From Clostridiaceae bacterium (GTDB taxonomy: Bacteria > Bacillota > Clostridia > Lachnospirales > Lachnospiraceae), in the NCBI GenBank assembly GCA_902362865.1, contig CABIYE010000002.1, positions 124,001-188,000 of the forward strand: 64,000 nucleotides of DNA, read 5' to 3'. Shown here one piece after another: positions 35,981 through 45,719 of the stretch (position 1 is the first letter of the stretch; every line of letters begins with the position of its first letter). Position numbers and translations under genes: made by a program. The notes under the pieces were generated by a model, which was not told the origin of the DNA, ran no database searches, and saw only the letters and a program-made list of their open reading frames with translations.

Positions 35981-36508
35981 TTACACCTCCTTAAAATTCT
36001 TAAAAACATCGCGGATAACTGACATTCTAGGGTCAAGACTTGTATCTTCACAGTCACAAGTTCCCTGATTCAGGTTTTGACCACACACATTGCAAATTCC
36101 TTTACAGTCTTCGCTACACAGAATCTTCGTCGGCCACCCTATTAGTATCTCGTTGTAAAGCAACTGCTCTACATCGAGTGCATATCCGTCAATATAATTT
36201 GTTTCATCTAATTCTTCTGTCTGCTCCCCATCGGCCACATCCAAATCCACATCTTTCGTGAAATCAAGAAACAGCTCCGTCCTCACCGGTTCCAGACATC
36301 TGTCGCACGGAATCTCCAGCACAATTTTTCCTTTTCCGGTAATCAGTAATTCTCTTTCCTTCACATGTTCCACTTTAATAGACAGCGGCTCTTTTTCTAT
36401 TATTGGGAAGCATCCCAGCTTAGACCCGAATCTCTCCATCTCTATGAGAACATCTTCTTCAATGGTCTTATGTTGTTCAGACAAAACATCTGATAGGTTT
36501 AATATCAT
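35981..36508 (-). CDS. yceD: YceD family (DUF177) protein
   Basis: 175 residues. YceD/DUF177 proteins lie next to rpmF in most bacteria and act in 23S rRNA/50S maturation in plants and are proposed to do so in bacteria. The core CDRCLEPVRTELFLDFTKDVD and the C-terminal Cys cluster CSEDCKGICNVCGQNLNQG fit. ATG 36508 is preferred, with AGGAGT upstream; an earlier in-frame start at 36526 has none. It is 3 bases upstream of rpmF. Confidence 0.88.
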   Translation of the reverse strand: MILNLSDVLSEQHKTIEEDVLIEMERFGSKLGCFPIIEKEPLSIKVEHVKERELLITGKGKIVLEIPCDRCLEPVRTELFLDFTKDVDLDVADGEQTEELDETNYIDGYALDVEQLLYNEILIGWPTKILCSEDCKGICNVCGQNLNQGTCDCEDTSLDPRMSVIRDVFKNFKEV

Positions 36509-36535
36509 ATTATTACTCCTATTCACACCTAGACT

Positions 36536-36563
36536 ATTATATCACGTAAAACAAATTTGTCAA
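36536..36563 (-). promoter_or_regulatory. promoter of yceD-rpmF
   Basis: Minus-strand TTGACA and TATAAT with a 16-base spacer, in the gap between ackA and yceD. Confidence 0.8.
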
Positions 36564-36574
36564 CCATAAATCTT

Positions 36575-37765
36575 CTATATTAATGCAACTGTTTCACGGG
36601 CAATTGCCAGTTCTTCGTTAGTCGGAATTACCATAACGGTTACTTTGGAATCCGGAGTAGAGATTGTAATCTCCTCTCCTCTTGTAGCATTAGCCTTTTC
36701 ATCCATTTCAACACCCAGATAACCAAGATACTGCATAACCATCTCTCGTACGCCACCATCGTTTTCACCAATACCTGCCGTAAACGCGATTACATCTACG
36801 CCATTCATTGCTGCCGCATAACTTCCTATATACTTAGCTACACGGTAAGAGAATACTTCCAGGGCAATTTTAGCCGGTACATTTCCCTCTGCTGCTCCCG
36901 CGGACAGATCGCGGAAATCACTGGAAAGATTATTCGAAAGTCCAAACACACCGGATTTCTTATTCAGCATATTCATAAGACCCGCAATATCCAGATTTTC
37001 TTTCTTCGCAATGAACTCCAGGATGGCCGGATCAATGTCGCCGGAGCGGGTTCCCATTACCAGACCCTCCAGAGGTGTCAGTCCCATGGATGTATCTACA
37101 GATTTACCATTTTCTACCGCACACACACTGGCACCATTGCCAAGATGGCATACGATCGTCTTCACCTGATCATAGGGCTTTCCAACCAGCTCTGCCGCTC
37201 TTTTGGAAACAAAGCTGTGGCTTGTCCCATGAAAACCGTAACGTCTTACTTTGTATTTTTCATAATATTCATATGGAAGGCCATACATATATGCCTTTTG
37301 CGGCATAGTCTGATGGAAAGCTGTATCAAATACTGCAACCATCGGAGTACCCGGCATTAACTTCTGGCATGCTGCAATACCAATCAGGTTTGCAGGGTTA
37401 TGAAGCGGCGCAAGGTCGTTGCACTCTTCAATTGCCTGATATACCTCGTCTGTGATTACAACTGAGCTTGCAAATTTCTCACCGCCATGTACGACACGGT
37501 GTCCTACTGCCCCAATCTCTTCCAGGCTCTTAACAACACCCGTCTGCGCATCTGTAAGTGCATCAATAACAAATTGAATAGCTTCTGTATGTGTAGGCAT
37601 CTCTTTATCTGTTTTTACCTTTTCTTCGCCTGCCGGCTGATAAGTAAGACTTCCGTCAATTCCGATTCTTTCGCAAAGTCCTTTCGCCAGTACCTGTTCG
37701 GAATCAGAATTAATTAACTGGAATTTCAAAGAAGAACTTCCGCAATTGATTACTAATACATTCAT
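36575..37765 (-). CDS. ackA: acetate kinase
   Basis: 396 residues. It converts acetyl phosphate plus ADP to acetate plus [18 protein letters not shown] at the N-terminus is the first phosphate-binding motif, [18 protein letters not shown] and [12 protein letters not shown] follow, and [20 protein letters not shown] plus FTAGIGEND are the acetate/propionate kinase signatures. It follows pta by 25 bases, giving the acetate ATP-yielding branch. Confidence 0.98.
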   Translation of the reverse strand: MNVLVINCGSSSLKFQLINSDSEQVLAKGLCERIGIDGSLTYQPAGEEKVKTDKEMPTHTEAIQFVIDALTDAQTGVVKSLEEIGAVGHRVVHGGEKFASSVVITDEVYQAIEECNDLAPLHNPANLIGIAACQKLMPGTPMVAVFDTAFHQTMPQKAYMYGLPYEYYEKYKVRRYGFHGTSHSFVSKRAAELVGKPYDQVKTIVCHLGNGASVCAVENGKSVDTSMGLTPLEGLVMGTRSGDIDPAILEFIAKKENLDIAGLMNMLNKKSGVFGLSNNLSSDFRDLSAGAAEGNVPAKIALEVFSYRVAKYIGSYAAAMNGVDVIAFTAGIGENDGGVREMVMQYLGYLGVEMDEKANATRGEEITISTPDSKVTVMVIPTNEELAIARETVALI

Positions 37766-37790
37766 TGGTATTACCTCTCTTTACTTTTTA

Positions 37791-38792
37791 TTAATCAGCA
37801 GCCTGGCACTGAACCGCTGTAATCGCTACAACACCCTCAATGTCTTCCGCACTGCATCCACGTGACAAATCATTAACCGGAGCTGCAATTCCCTGGGTAA
37901 GTGGTCCATAAGCTTCTGCCTTACCAAGTCTCTGAACCAGCTTATATCCAATGTTACCAGCATCAAGATCCGGAAATACTAATACATTTGCTTTTCCTGC
38001 AACCGGGCTGCCGGGAGCTTTAGAAGCGCCGATTTCCGGAACAATCGCAGCATCCAACTGGAATTCACCGTCCAACATCAATCCTTCCGGTGCATTTTCT
38101 TTTGCAATCCGTGTTGCTTCCACTACTTTGTCCACATCTGCATGCTTTGCACTTCCCTTGGTAGAGTGGGACAACATAGCAACCACCGGTTCCTTGCCCG
38201 TAAGAAGCCTGAAGGATTCTGCTGATGAAAGCGCAATCGCCGCAAGCTTCTCCGGATCAGGGTTCTGCTCCAGACCGGAATCAGCAAAAATGAAAGTTCC
38301 GTCTGCACCCATATCGCAATCAGGAACTACCATAACAAAGAATGCAGATACCAGCTTCGTGCCCGGCTTGGTCTTAAGAATCTGCAAACATGGTCTAAGT
38401 GTATCTGCGGTAGAATGGCAGGCGCCGGATACCATTCCGTCTGCATCTCCCATCTTTACCATCATTACGCCATAATACAGATAATTCGTAAGAAGCAGCT
38501 CTCTTGCCTGCTCTTCCGTCATACCCTTTTTCTGACGAAGTTCTACTAATTTTGCAATATACCCCTCTGTCTTGTCACTTGTTGCCGGATCCACGATTGC
38601 TGCACCAGAGATATCAAAAGAACCTTTATTTTTTGCGATTTCTTCTTCGCTTCCCACCAAAATCAGATTGGCAGTCCCTTCTTTTAACACTGCTTCTGCA
38701 GCCTCATAAGTTCTTGCATCTTCTGTCTCCGGGAGTACAATTGTTTTCTTGTTCGCTTTTGCTTTTTCCTTAATTTCATCAATAAATCCCAT
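37791..38792 (-). CDS. pta: phosphate acetyltransferase (class I)
   Basis: 333 residues, the short class I form. It interconverts acetyl-CoA and acetyl phosphate. TLRPCLQILKTKPG and AMLSHSTKGSAKHADVDKV lie in the active-site region, and NVLVFPDLDAGNIGYKLVQR near 268-287 is the family signature. A P-loop or DRTGG regulatory domain is absent. Upstream of ackA in one operon. Confidence 0.97.
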   Translation of the reverse strand: MGFIDEIKEKAKANKKTIVLPETEDARTYEAAEAVLKEGTANLILVGSEEEIAKNKGSFDISGAAIVDPATSDKTEGYIAKLVELRQKKGMTEEQARELLLTNYLYYGVMMVKMGDADGMVSGACHSTADTLRPCLQILKTKPGTKLVSAFFVMVVPDCDMGADGTFIFADSGLEQNPDPEKLAAIALSSAESFRLLTGKEPVVAMLSHSTKGSAKHADVDKVVEATRIAKENAPEGLMLDGEFQLDAAIVPEIGASKAPGSPVAGKANVLVFPDLDAGNIGYKLVQRLGKAEAYGPLTQGIAAPVNDLSRGCSAEDIEGVVAITAVQCQAAD

Positions 38793-38831
38793 GATTTAAA
38801 GACTCCTTTCCATATTTTCTCACATGAATAT

Positions 38832-38868
38832 ATTATAATACAAAGAGACCCTGCGAGCAAGGTCTCTT
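38832..38868 (-). terminator. hairpin ending mgtE, with a possible pta -10 box
   Basis: Arms AAGAGACC and GGTCTCTT around a 10-base loop (38843-38868), then a T-rich tail. The same tail holds TATAAT (38832-38837), which could be the -10 of pta, though the matching -35 (TTGCTC in the loop, 17-base spacer) is weak. Confidence 0.6.
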
Positions 38869-38919
38869 AGGCGAATCTTCTGTCTATTTTTACATACAAT
38901 TGACCGATTTTCTCATTTT

Positions 38920-40266
38920 TTAGAGCTGGAATACCGTGCTTACGATTGCAAAATAAACACTGATTGTACTGATATCGACCAATGTCGAAATCAAAGGAGT
39001 TGCCATAACCGCCGGATCCAGGCCCACCTTCTTTGCCACAAGCGGCAACGTACAGCCTACCACCTTTGCAATAACAACCGTACACGCCATCGTCAGCCCG
39101 ATTGTAAGCGCCATCAGCATGTCCCCCTGTCCCATCAGTACAATACGGATTCCATTTACTACAGAAAGAACCAGACTAATACAGACTGCAATACGTATTT
39201 CTTTCCAGATCACCTTAAAAAGATCATGAAATTCAATCTCTCCCACAGTAAGCCCGCGGATCACCAAGGTGGAACTCTGCGACCCACAGTTACCGCCGGT
39301 TCCTGTCAGCATAGGGATAAATCCTGCAAGCTGCGGCATAACCGCCAGTGCTGCTTCATAGCTGTTCATAATCATCTGTGTCACAGTTGCCGAAAGCATC
39401 AGGAACAAAAGCCACGGAAGACGGCTTTTTACATGTTCCACTACCGTCGTGCCAAAATAAGATTCCTCACTTGGATTGACACCTGCCATGATGCTGATAT
39501 CTTCGGTTGCCTCTTCCTGCAAAACCAGCATCGCATCGTCAACCGTTACAATACCTACCATACACATCTCATGATCCACGATCGGAAGTGCAATCAGACC
39601 ATATTTCCGGATAATCCCGGCTACATCCTCCTGATCATCCGTGGTTCTCCCGTAAAGCATATTGGTATCCATGATTTCTTCGATTTTTTTCGATTCGCTG
39701 GTAGTCAGAAGCTCCTTAACATCAACAGATCCGATTAACTTACGCTTTTCCGTCACATAGCAGGTATAAATCGTCTCCCGGTTCAGACCCACCTGACGGA
39801 TTTTTAAAATCGACTCTGCCACCGTCATCTCTTTGCGCAGTGCAATGTAATCTACGTTCATGACGCTTCCGGCGCTGTCCTCAGGGTACTGTAAAAGTTG
39901 GTTAATCTGCTGTCTCGTTTCCTCGTCCGTCGCCATCAAAAGCCTGTCTACCACGTTCGCAGGCATCTCTTCCAACACATCGACCGTATCATCCAGATAC
40001 ATTTCCTCCATGATTTCTTCCAATTCTGAATCGGTAAGTCCGTTAATCAGAAGCTCTCTTAAATCACTGTCCATATAGGAAAATGTCTCTGCAGCCTCTT
40101 CTTTCGCCAGAAGACGGAATACCATCACAAGCTGCTTTTGGCTAAACCCTTCCATCAAGTCAGCAAGATCGACCGGATACATATTATTCTCAAGTTCTTC
40201 TTTCAGTTCTTTATACCTTCTTGCTTCCAACATATCCAAAATATGTTCTTTCCACTCAACTCCCAT
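38920..40266 (-). CDS. mgtE: magnesium transporter MgtE
   Basis: 448 residues. An N-terminal helical domain with the DTVDVLEEMPANVVDRLL motif is followed by two CBS repeats (about 130-255; LIGSVDVKELL and VGIVTVDDAMLVL) and five C-terminal transmembrane helices. GGNCGSQSSTLVIRGL and PLVAKKVGLDPAVMATPL line the Mg2+ pore. The CBS region should sense intracellular Mg2+. ATG 40266 chosen because GGAGGATAC precedes it. No M-box riboswitch fits the short upstream gap. Confidence 0.95.
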   Translation of the reverse strand: MGVEWKEHILDMLEARRYKELKEELENNMYPVDLADLMEGFSQKQLVMVFRLLAKEEAAETFSYMDSDLRELLINGLTDSELEEIMEEMYLDDTVDVLEEMPANVVDRLLMATDEETRQQINQLLQYPEDSAGSVMNVDYIALRKEMTVAESILKIRQVGLNRETIYTCYVTEKRKLIGSVDVKELLTTSESKKIEEIMDTNMLYGRTTDDQEDVAGIIRKYGLIALPIVDHEMCMVGIVTVDDAMLVLQEEATEDISIMAGVNPSEESYFGTTVVEHVKSRLPWLLFLMLSATVTQMIMNSYEAALAVMPQLAGFIPMLTGTGGNCGSQSSTLVIRGLTVGEIEFHDLFKVIWKEIRIAVCISLVLSVVNGIRIVLMGQGDMLMALTIGLTMACTVVIAKVVGCTLPLVAKKVGLDPAVMATPLISTLVDISTISVYFAIVSTVFQL

Positions 40267-40313
40267 TTTGTATCCTCCCTTCTTGCTGTTTATCTGCATG
40301 TATCATACATTTA

Positions 40314-40343
40314 TTGCATAGAATCATCCTCATATAGTATAAT
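40314..40343 (+). promoter_or_regulatory. putative promoter of tmcAL
   Basis: TTGCAT and TATAAT with an 18-base spacer; AAGGAGAG precedes the start at 40376. Confidence 0.55.
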
Positions 40344-40375
40344 CAATTTCAGAAAGATATACAAGGAGAGAATTT

Positions 40376-41659
40376 ATGAAAATCACAGGTCTCATTACAG
40401 AGTACAATCCTTTCCACAACGGTCATCTTTACCACTTAAAGAAAGCAAAAGAGCTTACCGGTGCCGACGCTGTTATTGTCATTATGAGCGGCAACTATGT
40501 GCAGCGCGGCGCGCCTGCTGTCATGCCAAAGCACCTTCGTGCAAAAGCAGCTCTGGAAGCGGGTGTCCCTATTGTAATAGAACTTCCCGTATGTTACTCC
40601 ACCGGAAGTGCAGAATATTTTGCATCCGGCGCCATCTCAATTCTGGAGAAGCTGGGCTGTATTGATGCAATCTGCTTTGGCAGTGAATGTGGAGATTACA
40701 AAATGTTAGAACAGGCTGCCCTAGTTCTTGCCAATGAACCAGAGCCCTTCCGCAGCCATCTGCAAGACCAGCTAAGAGCCGGCATTTCCTTTCCAAAGGC
40801 TCGCCAAAACGCGTTAAAAGAATATTTAAAAGATGATTCTGTAAATGCAATTTTGGAACAGCCCAATAATATTCTCGGAATCGAATACATCAAAGCGCTC
40901 TATACCAGACACAGTTCCATGAAAGCATACACGATGAAACGAATGATTTCTGACTACCATGACACTGAACTAAAAGACACCTGCAGCTCTGCCTCTGCAA
41001 TCCGAAGATTGCTCTGGCAGGACGGCAGTACTTTTCTTCCGGAGGGCAAAGGAATATCTGACGAATTCATGCCGTCCAAAGTTCTTACAAAATTGGAAGG
41101 ACAGATGCCGCCCGCGTGTGTTCGCCTTTTGAAAGAAGCGTACCAAATCCGGTATCCCATCTATAGTAATGATTTTTCTCTTCTATTAAAATATAAGCTT
41201 CTTACAGCAACAAGGAAAAGTCTTACGGAATACATGGACGTCACCGACGAATTGGCAAACCGGATTATGAATCATGTCAATGATTTTATTACCTATGAAC
41301 AATTTTGCACTCTTCTGAAGACCCGGGATATGACCTATACCCGCATCAGCCGGGCGCTGCTGCATATCCTGCTGGATATCCGCAAAGAAGACATGCAGCT
41401 TTATAAAGAGGAGGAAGGCTGCCGGTATGCCCGTATTCTGGGCTTCCGAAAAGAAGAAACAGACATACTGAAATACCTGAAAGAGCATTCTTCCATCCCA
41501 CTTATAACAAAGCTTACTCAGACACAGGAATTAAGCAATTCGGCACGCCAGATGCTGCAAAATGATATCTTTGCCTCCAACCTTTATGAATCTGTTATAA
41601 CCAATAAATTTCAATCCCGGTTCATCCATGAATACCAGCACTCCCTGGTTATAGTGTGA
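40376..41659 (+). CDS. tmcAL: tRNA(Met) cytidine acetate ligase (YlbM-type)
   Basis: 427 residues. TmcAL uses acetate and ATP to make N4-acetylcytidine at the wobble position of elongator tRNA-Met. The nucleotidylyltransferase motif GLITEYNPFHNGHLYHLKKA (residues 4-23) has the HxGH-type ATP-binding residues, followed by VIVIMSGNYVQRGAPAV and the FGSEC motif near 100. The rest is helical. One of few plus-strand genes; convergent with degV, separated by a two-way terminator. Confidence 0.93.
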   Translation: MKITGLITEYNPFHNGHLYHLKKAKELTGADAVIVIMSGNYVQRGAPAVMPKHLRAKAALEAGVPIVIELPVCYSTGSAEYFASGAISILEKLGCIDAICFGSECGDYKMLEQAALVLANEPEPFRSHLQDQLRAGISFPKARQNALKEYLKDDSVNAILEQPNNILGIEYIKALYTRHSSMKAYTMKRMISDYHDTELKDTCSSASAIRRLLWQDGSTFLPEGKGISDEFMPSKVLTKLEGQMPPACVRLLKEAYQIRYPIYSNDFSLLLKYKLLTATRKSLTEYMDVTDELANRIMNHVNDFITYEQFCTLLKTRDMTYTRISRALLHILLDIRKEDMQLYKEEEGCRYARILGFRKEETDILKYLKEHSSIPLITKLTQTQELSNSARQMLQNDIFASNLYESVITNKFQSRFIHEYQHSLVIV

Positions 41660-41687
41660 AGGACTGATAAAAAGAGTTTGTGAAACA

Positions 41688-41715
41688 AGAAAGGCCGTCA
41701 AATGACGGCTTTTCT
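41688..41715. terminator. two-way terminator between tmcAL and degV
   Basis: GCCGTC-AAAT-GACGGC stem flanked by A-rich and T-rich arms, so it can end transcription from both sides. Confidence 0.85.
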
Positions 41716-42573
41716 TTAACTCTCTATTTTTTTACTGCAGGCAATTGCCATAGAACCGGCTCCTATATGGCAGGCAACACTCAAAGACAATTTATCCATG
41801 TGTATCTCATAACCGGGAAGCCTTGCCGCAATTTCTTCCTTCCACTCCTGCGCTTTTTCTTCCGAACAGGTATAAGCTGCTTCCAGATGAACCTCTTTTC
41901 CTGCAAAACGCTGTTTGATATCCTTCTCCATCGCATCCAGCATCGTCTTCTTCGCTGCCTTCCATCCACGAACCTTTGCAAATGCATCCAGCTTTTCTCC
42001 CTGAATCTGCAGTACCGGCTTCAAATTCAAAACCGTACCGATTGCTGCGGCGGCCGGGGTAATACGGCCTCCTTTTTTAAGATATTTCAGCGTATCTACC
42101 GTAATATAAATGCTTGCTTCTAATTTTTCCCGCATTAATATATCATAAATCTCACGGGCAGTCTTTCCTTCTTCTGCCAATTGTATTGCATCCAGGACAG
42201 ACTGTCTCTGTGTAACGGATATTCTCTGATTATTTACAACCAGCACTTTACCGCCAAAATCTTCGGAAAGCATAATTGCTGTTTCGCAAGAGCTGGATAA
42301 ACCGCTGGACATCGGGATATAAACAATCTCATCATATACCTTAAGTAATTCCTCCCATAAATCGGTTACCTCGCCCGGAGACGGCTGAGACGTAGAAATA
42401 TCCGCGTCTTCCTCCAGTTTTTTATAAAACTCTTCTTGTGTAAGAGTAATATCTTCATAGTATAGGTCCCCATTGATATAAAACGGCATGGGAAGAACCC
42501 GGATTCCAAGTTCCTTCGCTTCCTTCTGTGTAATCCCACTGTTACTGTCTGTCACAATTGCTACTTTTCCCAT
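41716..42573 (-). CDS. DegV family fatty-acid-binding protein
   Basis: 285 residues beginning VAIVTDSNSGITQKEAKEL, with FYKKLEEDADISTSQPSPGE and IPMSSGLSSSCETA, the DegV/FakB signature. Such proteins bind a fatty acid in a hydrophobic cavity and, with FakA kinase, present it for phosphorylation. No fakA is nearby, so the exact role is uncertain. Last gene of the polA operon. Confidence 0.92.
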   Translation of the reverse strand: MGKVAIVTDSNSGITQKEAKELGIRVLPMPFYINGDLYYEDITLTQEEFYKKLEEDADISTSQPSPGEVTDLWEELLKVYDEIVYIPMSSGLSSSCETAIMLSEDFGGKVLVVNNQRISVTQRQSVLDAIQLAEEGKTAREIYDILMREKLEASIYITVDTLKYLKKGGRITPAAAAIGTVLNLKPVLQIQGEKLDAFAKVRGWKAAKKTMLDAMEKDIKQRFAGKEVHLEAAYTCSEEKAQEWKEEIAARLPGYEIHMDKLSLSVACHIGAGSMAIACSKKIES

Positions 42574-42590
42574 TTAACCAACCTCTCTTT

Positions 42591-43955
42591 TTAATTCTTG
42601 AAACTATGGATAGGTGCCGGAATCCTTCCTTTTCTATTGATAAACGCACTGCAGTCAAACTCATTGACCGGAATAATAGGAGCGTATCCAAGCAAGCCGC
42701 CAAATTCTGCCGTTTCTCTAACATCTTTTCCGATAACAGGAATCAAACGCACAGCCGTTGTTTTCTGATTTACCATGCCGATCGCCATCTCATCCGCAAT
42801 AATTCCGGAAATTGTAGTGGCGCTTGTTTTTCCCGGAATAGCTATCATATCCAGTCCCACAGAGCAAACACAGGTCATGGCTTCCAGTTTCTCTATTGTC
42901 AGGGCGCCCACCTTCACTGCATCAATCATCCCCTGGTCTTCACTGACCGGAATAAAGGCTCCGCTAAGCCCTCCAACATAGGAAGATGCCATAACACCGC
43001 CCTTTTTCACTTGATCATTTAACATCGCAAGTGCCGCCGTCGTCCCCGGAGCCCCTACGCGTTCCAATCCTATCTCTTCCAGGATCTCCGCCACACTGTC
43101 GCCGATTGCAGGTGTAGGAGCCAGAGAGAGATCCACAATTCCGAAAGGAACTCCCATTCTTTTAGATGCTTCCCCTGCTACAAGCTGTCCCACACGAGTC
43201 ACTTTAAATGCAGTCTTTTTAATCATCTCACACAATTTTTCAAATCCCTGCCCTCTGACCTTAGCAATGGCATTTTTCACGACTCCCGGTCCGCTTACTC
43301 CCACATTGATTACCGCATCCCCTTCAGTAATTCCCAAAAAGGCACCTGCCATAAACGGATTGTCATCCGGGGCATTACAGAAAACAACCAACTTTGCACA
43401 ACCCAGGGAATCCTGCTCTTTCGTAGCTTCCGCAGTTGCCTTCACAATCTCTCCGCTCAGACGTACCGCATCCATATTAATCCCGGTTCTTGTAGACCCG
43501 ACATTAATGGAACTGCACACCCGCTCTGTGCAGGCAAGCGCCTCCGGGATGGAACGAATCAAATTCTCATCCCCTGTTGTCATAGCCTTAGACACCAGAG
43601 CGGAATAGCCGCCGATAAAATTAACGCCTACTTCCTTAGCTGCTTTATCCAAAGTTCTGGCAACAGACACATAATCTGCCGGAGACTTACAGGCAGAACC
43701 GCCTATCAGGGCAATAGGCGTAACGGAAATTCTTTTGTTCACAATCGGGATTCCAAACTCCTTTTCAATAGCCTCCCCGGTAGCCACCAGGTCTTTGGCG
43801 ATCGTCGTAATCTTCTGATATATATTTTCATTTAACTTGTTAAGATCTGAATCAATGCAATCCATCAGGCTGATTCCCAAGGTTATGGTTCTTACATCAA
43901 GATTCTCCTGTTCAATCATCTGGTTTGTTTCGTTTACTTCATATATATTAATCAT
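42591..43955 (-). CDS. UPF0210 (DUF711, PFL) family protein
   Basis: 454 residues. The family resembles glycyl-radical-type alpha/beta barrels in fold but lacks a glycyl-radical loop; its function is unknown. It is almost always next to an ACT-domain UPF0237 protein, as here. Glycine-rich [39 protein letters not shown] and [19 protein letters not shown] are its conserved blocks. It lies 40 bases after the ACT gene. Confidence 0.88.
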   Translation of the reverse strand: MINIYEVNETNQMIEQENLDVRTITLGISLMDCIDSDLNKLNENIYQKITTIAKDLVATGEAIEKEFGIPIVNKRISVTPIALIGGSACKSPADYVSVARTLDKAAKEVGVNFIGGYSALVSKAMTTGDENLIRSIPEALACTERVCSSINVGSTRTGINMDAVRLSGEIVKATAEATKEQDSLGCAKLVVFCNAPDDNPFMAGAFLGITEGDAVINVGVSGPGVVKNAIAKVRGQGFEKLCEMIKKTAFKVTRVGQLVAGEASKRMGVPFGIVDLSLAPTPAIGDSVAEILEEIGLERVGAPGTTAALAMLNDQVKKGGVMASSYVGGLSGAFIPVSEDQGMIDAVKVGALTIEKLEAMTCVCSVGLDMIAIPGKTSATTISGIIADEMAIGMVNQKTTAVRLIPVIGKDVRETAEFGGLLGYAPIIPVNEFDCSAFINRKGRIPAPIHSFKN

Positions 43956-43995
43956 CTTCTGCGCATGTCCTTTCTCTCAATCTGTCAGAGCCATA

Positions 43996-44268
43996 TTATA
44001 TTCTATGCATCTTTTCAAAAATCTCTGCTCTCTGACAATGGATTGTTACGCCAATTGCAAGGCCCAGTTTTTCAAGGTCTTCTGCATACTCTGCGAATTC
44101 TTTTACTGCCTGCGTCACATCAACAACTGCCATCATATTAAAATAACCGTCTACTATCGTCTGTGAAATATCCAGAATATTAATATTGGCTTCTGCAAGA
44201 TAGGTACATACTTTCGCAATAATCCCCACCGTGTCTTTCCCTACAACAGTAATAACACATTTTTTCAT
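43996..44268 (-). CDS. UPF0237 ACT-domain protein
   Basis: A 90-residue single ACT domain starting MKKCVITVVGKDTVGIIAKV, matching UPF0237. ACT domains bind amino acids and regulate partner enzymes; the partner is probably the UPF0210 protein next to it. AGGAGG lies 9 bases upstream of the chosen ATG 44268; six extra residues would come from the earlier ATG at 44286. Confidence 0.9.
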   Translation of the reverse strand: MKKCVITVVGKDTVGIIAKVCTYLAEANINILDISQTIVDGYFNMMAVVDVTQAVKEFAEYAEDLEKLGLAIGVTIHCQRAEIFEKMHRI

Positions 44269-44295
44269 TGTTCGTTTCCTCCTCATGTCTTTACA

Positions 44296-45093
44296 TTAAA
44301 CTGTTATAATATCTGATATGCTATCTCTCCTGGCAACCATCAGTGGAATATCCTCTCCTTTGTATGGGTTATTTCCTATGGTTACTTCCAGTTTGACAGT
44401 TTCATAAGCAAGCTCAGCATAATTATTCTCCTTACTAAGATGCCCTAAGAGTACGCATTTCAAATTATCATGTAGTATATCACAAAGAAGCCTTCCTGAC
44501 AATTCATTCGATAAATGTCCTTTCTCTCCCATCACTCTCCGCTTCAGCGGATACGGATAAGGTCCTACCTCCAACATATGAATGTCGTGATTAGCTTCCA
44601 AAAGCACAGCATCCAGATTCTTCAAGTGCTCCACCGTATATTCATCATAAATTCCAAGATCTGTTGCCACCGCTACGGATTTTGTCCCGTGTTCAATCCG
44701 ATAGCCCGACGGTTCTTTGGCATCGTGGGAAATGGCAAAGGGCTGGATTTCCATATCTCCAAGCTGGAATTTATGATCTATATCCACCGGATGTAAAAGA
44801 CCTTCCGGCATTTTCCCCAATGCTTTGTATTCTTTGATTCCGTCAATCGTCCCTTTTGTGGCATAAATAGGAATCTCATATTTTCGGCTGAACACTCCCA
44901 GCCCCTGAATGTGATCCGAATGCTCATGGGTAATCAGGATTCCCGAAAGCTCATCTGCTTTCACTCCCAGCGTATGTAACCCTTCGTCGATTCTCTTCTT
45001 ACTGATTCCGGTATCCACAAGCAGATGCGTCCTTTCATCTCCCACATAGATACAATTTCCACTGCTTCCACTGGCAATACTGCATAATCTCAT
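44296..45093 (-). CDS. metallo-beta-lactamase fold hydrolase (WalJ/YycJ-like)
   Basis: 265 residues. The N-terminus MRLCSIASGSSGNCIYVGDE is the WalJ/YycJ opening and THEHSDHIQGLGVF (about 54-67) is the two-metal HxHxDH motif. Related proteins are thought to be exonucleases or phosphodiesterases and lie near walRK in many Firmicutes; here the neighbours are coaE and an ACT gene. Exact activity uncertain. Confidence 0.85.
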   Translation of the reverse strand: MRLCSIASGSSGNCIYVGDERTHLLVDTGISKKRIDEGLHTLGVKADELSGILITHEHSDHIQGLGVFSRKYEIPIYATKGTIDGIKEYKALGKMPEGLLHPVDIDHKFQLGDMEIQPFAISHDAKEPSGYRIEHGTKSVAVATDLGIYDEYTVEHLKNLDAVLLEANHDIHMLEVGPYPYPLKRRVMGEKGHLSNELSGRLLCDILHDNLKCVLLGHLSKENNYAELAYETVKLEVTIGNNPYKGEDIPLMVARRDSISDIITV

Positions 45094-45116
45094 ATAACTA
45101 TCTCCTGCTGCTTCCT

Positions 45117-45707
45117 TTACATCCTATCCATTATACTATCGAGCTGAACGCACGTTTCATCAAAGCTCCTGCTATTATCAATTGCCCGGTCACATCTTTC
45201 CAGATATGCATCCCGCGTCATCTGCGAATCAAAAATGGCCGTAATCCTGTCGTCACTATAGCCTCTGGAATTCTTAAGCCTCCTTCTGCGGACATCCCGG
45301 TCTGCATAGATAAACCAGACCTCATCACAAATTTCGTCATAATGGTCCTCCAATAAAAGCGCCGCTTCCAGTACAAACATTTTTTCACCAGCCGCACGCT
45401 GCGCCTCTATCTCTTGGCAGATAATTTCCTTTACAGCAGGATGAACGATTCCGTTTAACCGTTCCAAAAGCTGCGGACTGACGAAAACTTTCTCTGCCAG
45501 TCCTGCCCGGTCAAGCTCTCCTTCTTCATCCAATATCTCTTCTCCAAAGCTTTCAACAATTGCCCGGTAACAGTCCGTATCCTTTTGCTGTAAGGTTTTT
45601 GCTACGCGATCCGCCTCACAGACATATACTCCATATTCCCGTCTCAGATATTCCAACACTTCGCTTTTCCCAGAACCTATTCCACCTGTAATTCCTATAA
45701 CTTTCAT
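45117..45707 (-). CDS. coaE: dephospho-CoA kinase
   Basis: 196 residues. It phosphorylates the 3'-hydroxyl of dephospho-CoA, the last step of CoA synthesis. GITGGIGSGKSEVLEYL near residue 5 is the P-loop, and VLEAALLLEDHYDEICDEVW matches the substrate region. It lies 12 bases after polA, an order common in Firmicutes. Confidence 0.95.
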   Translation of the reverse strand: MKVIGITGGIGSGKSEVLEYLRREYGVYVCEADRVAKTLQQKDTDCYRAIVESFGEEILDEEGELDRAGLAEKVFVSPQLLERLNGIVHPAVKEIICQEIEAQRAAGEKMFVLEAALLLEDHYDEICDEVWFIYADRDVRRRRLKNSRGYSDDRITAIFDSQMTRDAYLERCDRAIDNSRSFDETCVQLDSIMDRM

Positions 45708-45719
45708 CTCTTACCTCGA

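Noticed and set aside
40267..40375. Possible Mg2+ (M-box) riboswitch upstream of mgtE
   Set aside because: The divergent gap of 109 bases is shared with the tmcAL promoter and is too short for an M-box; no conserved stems were seen.
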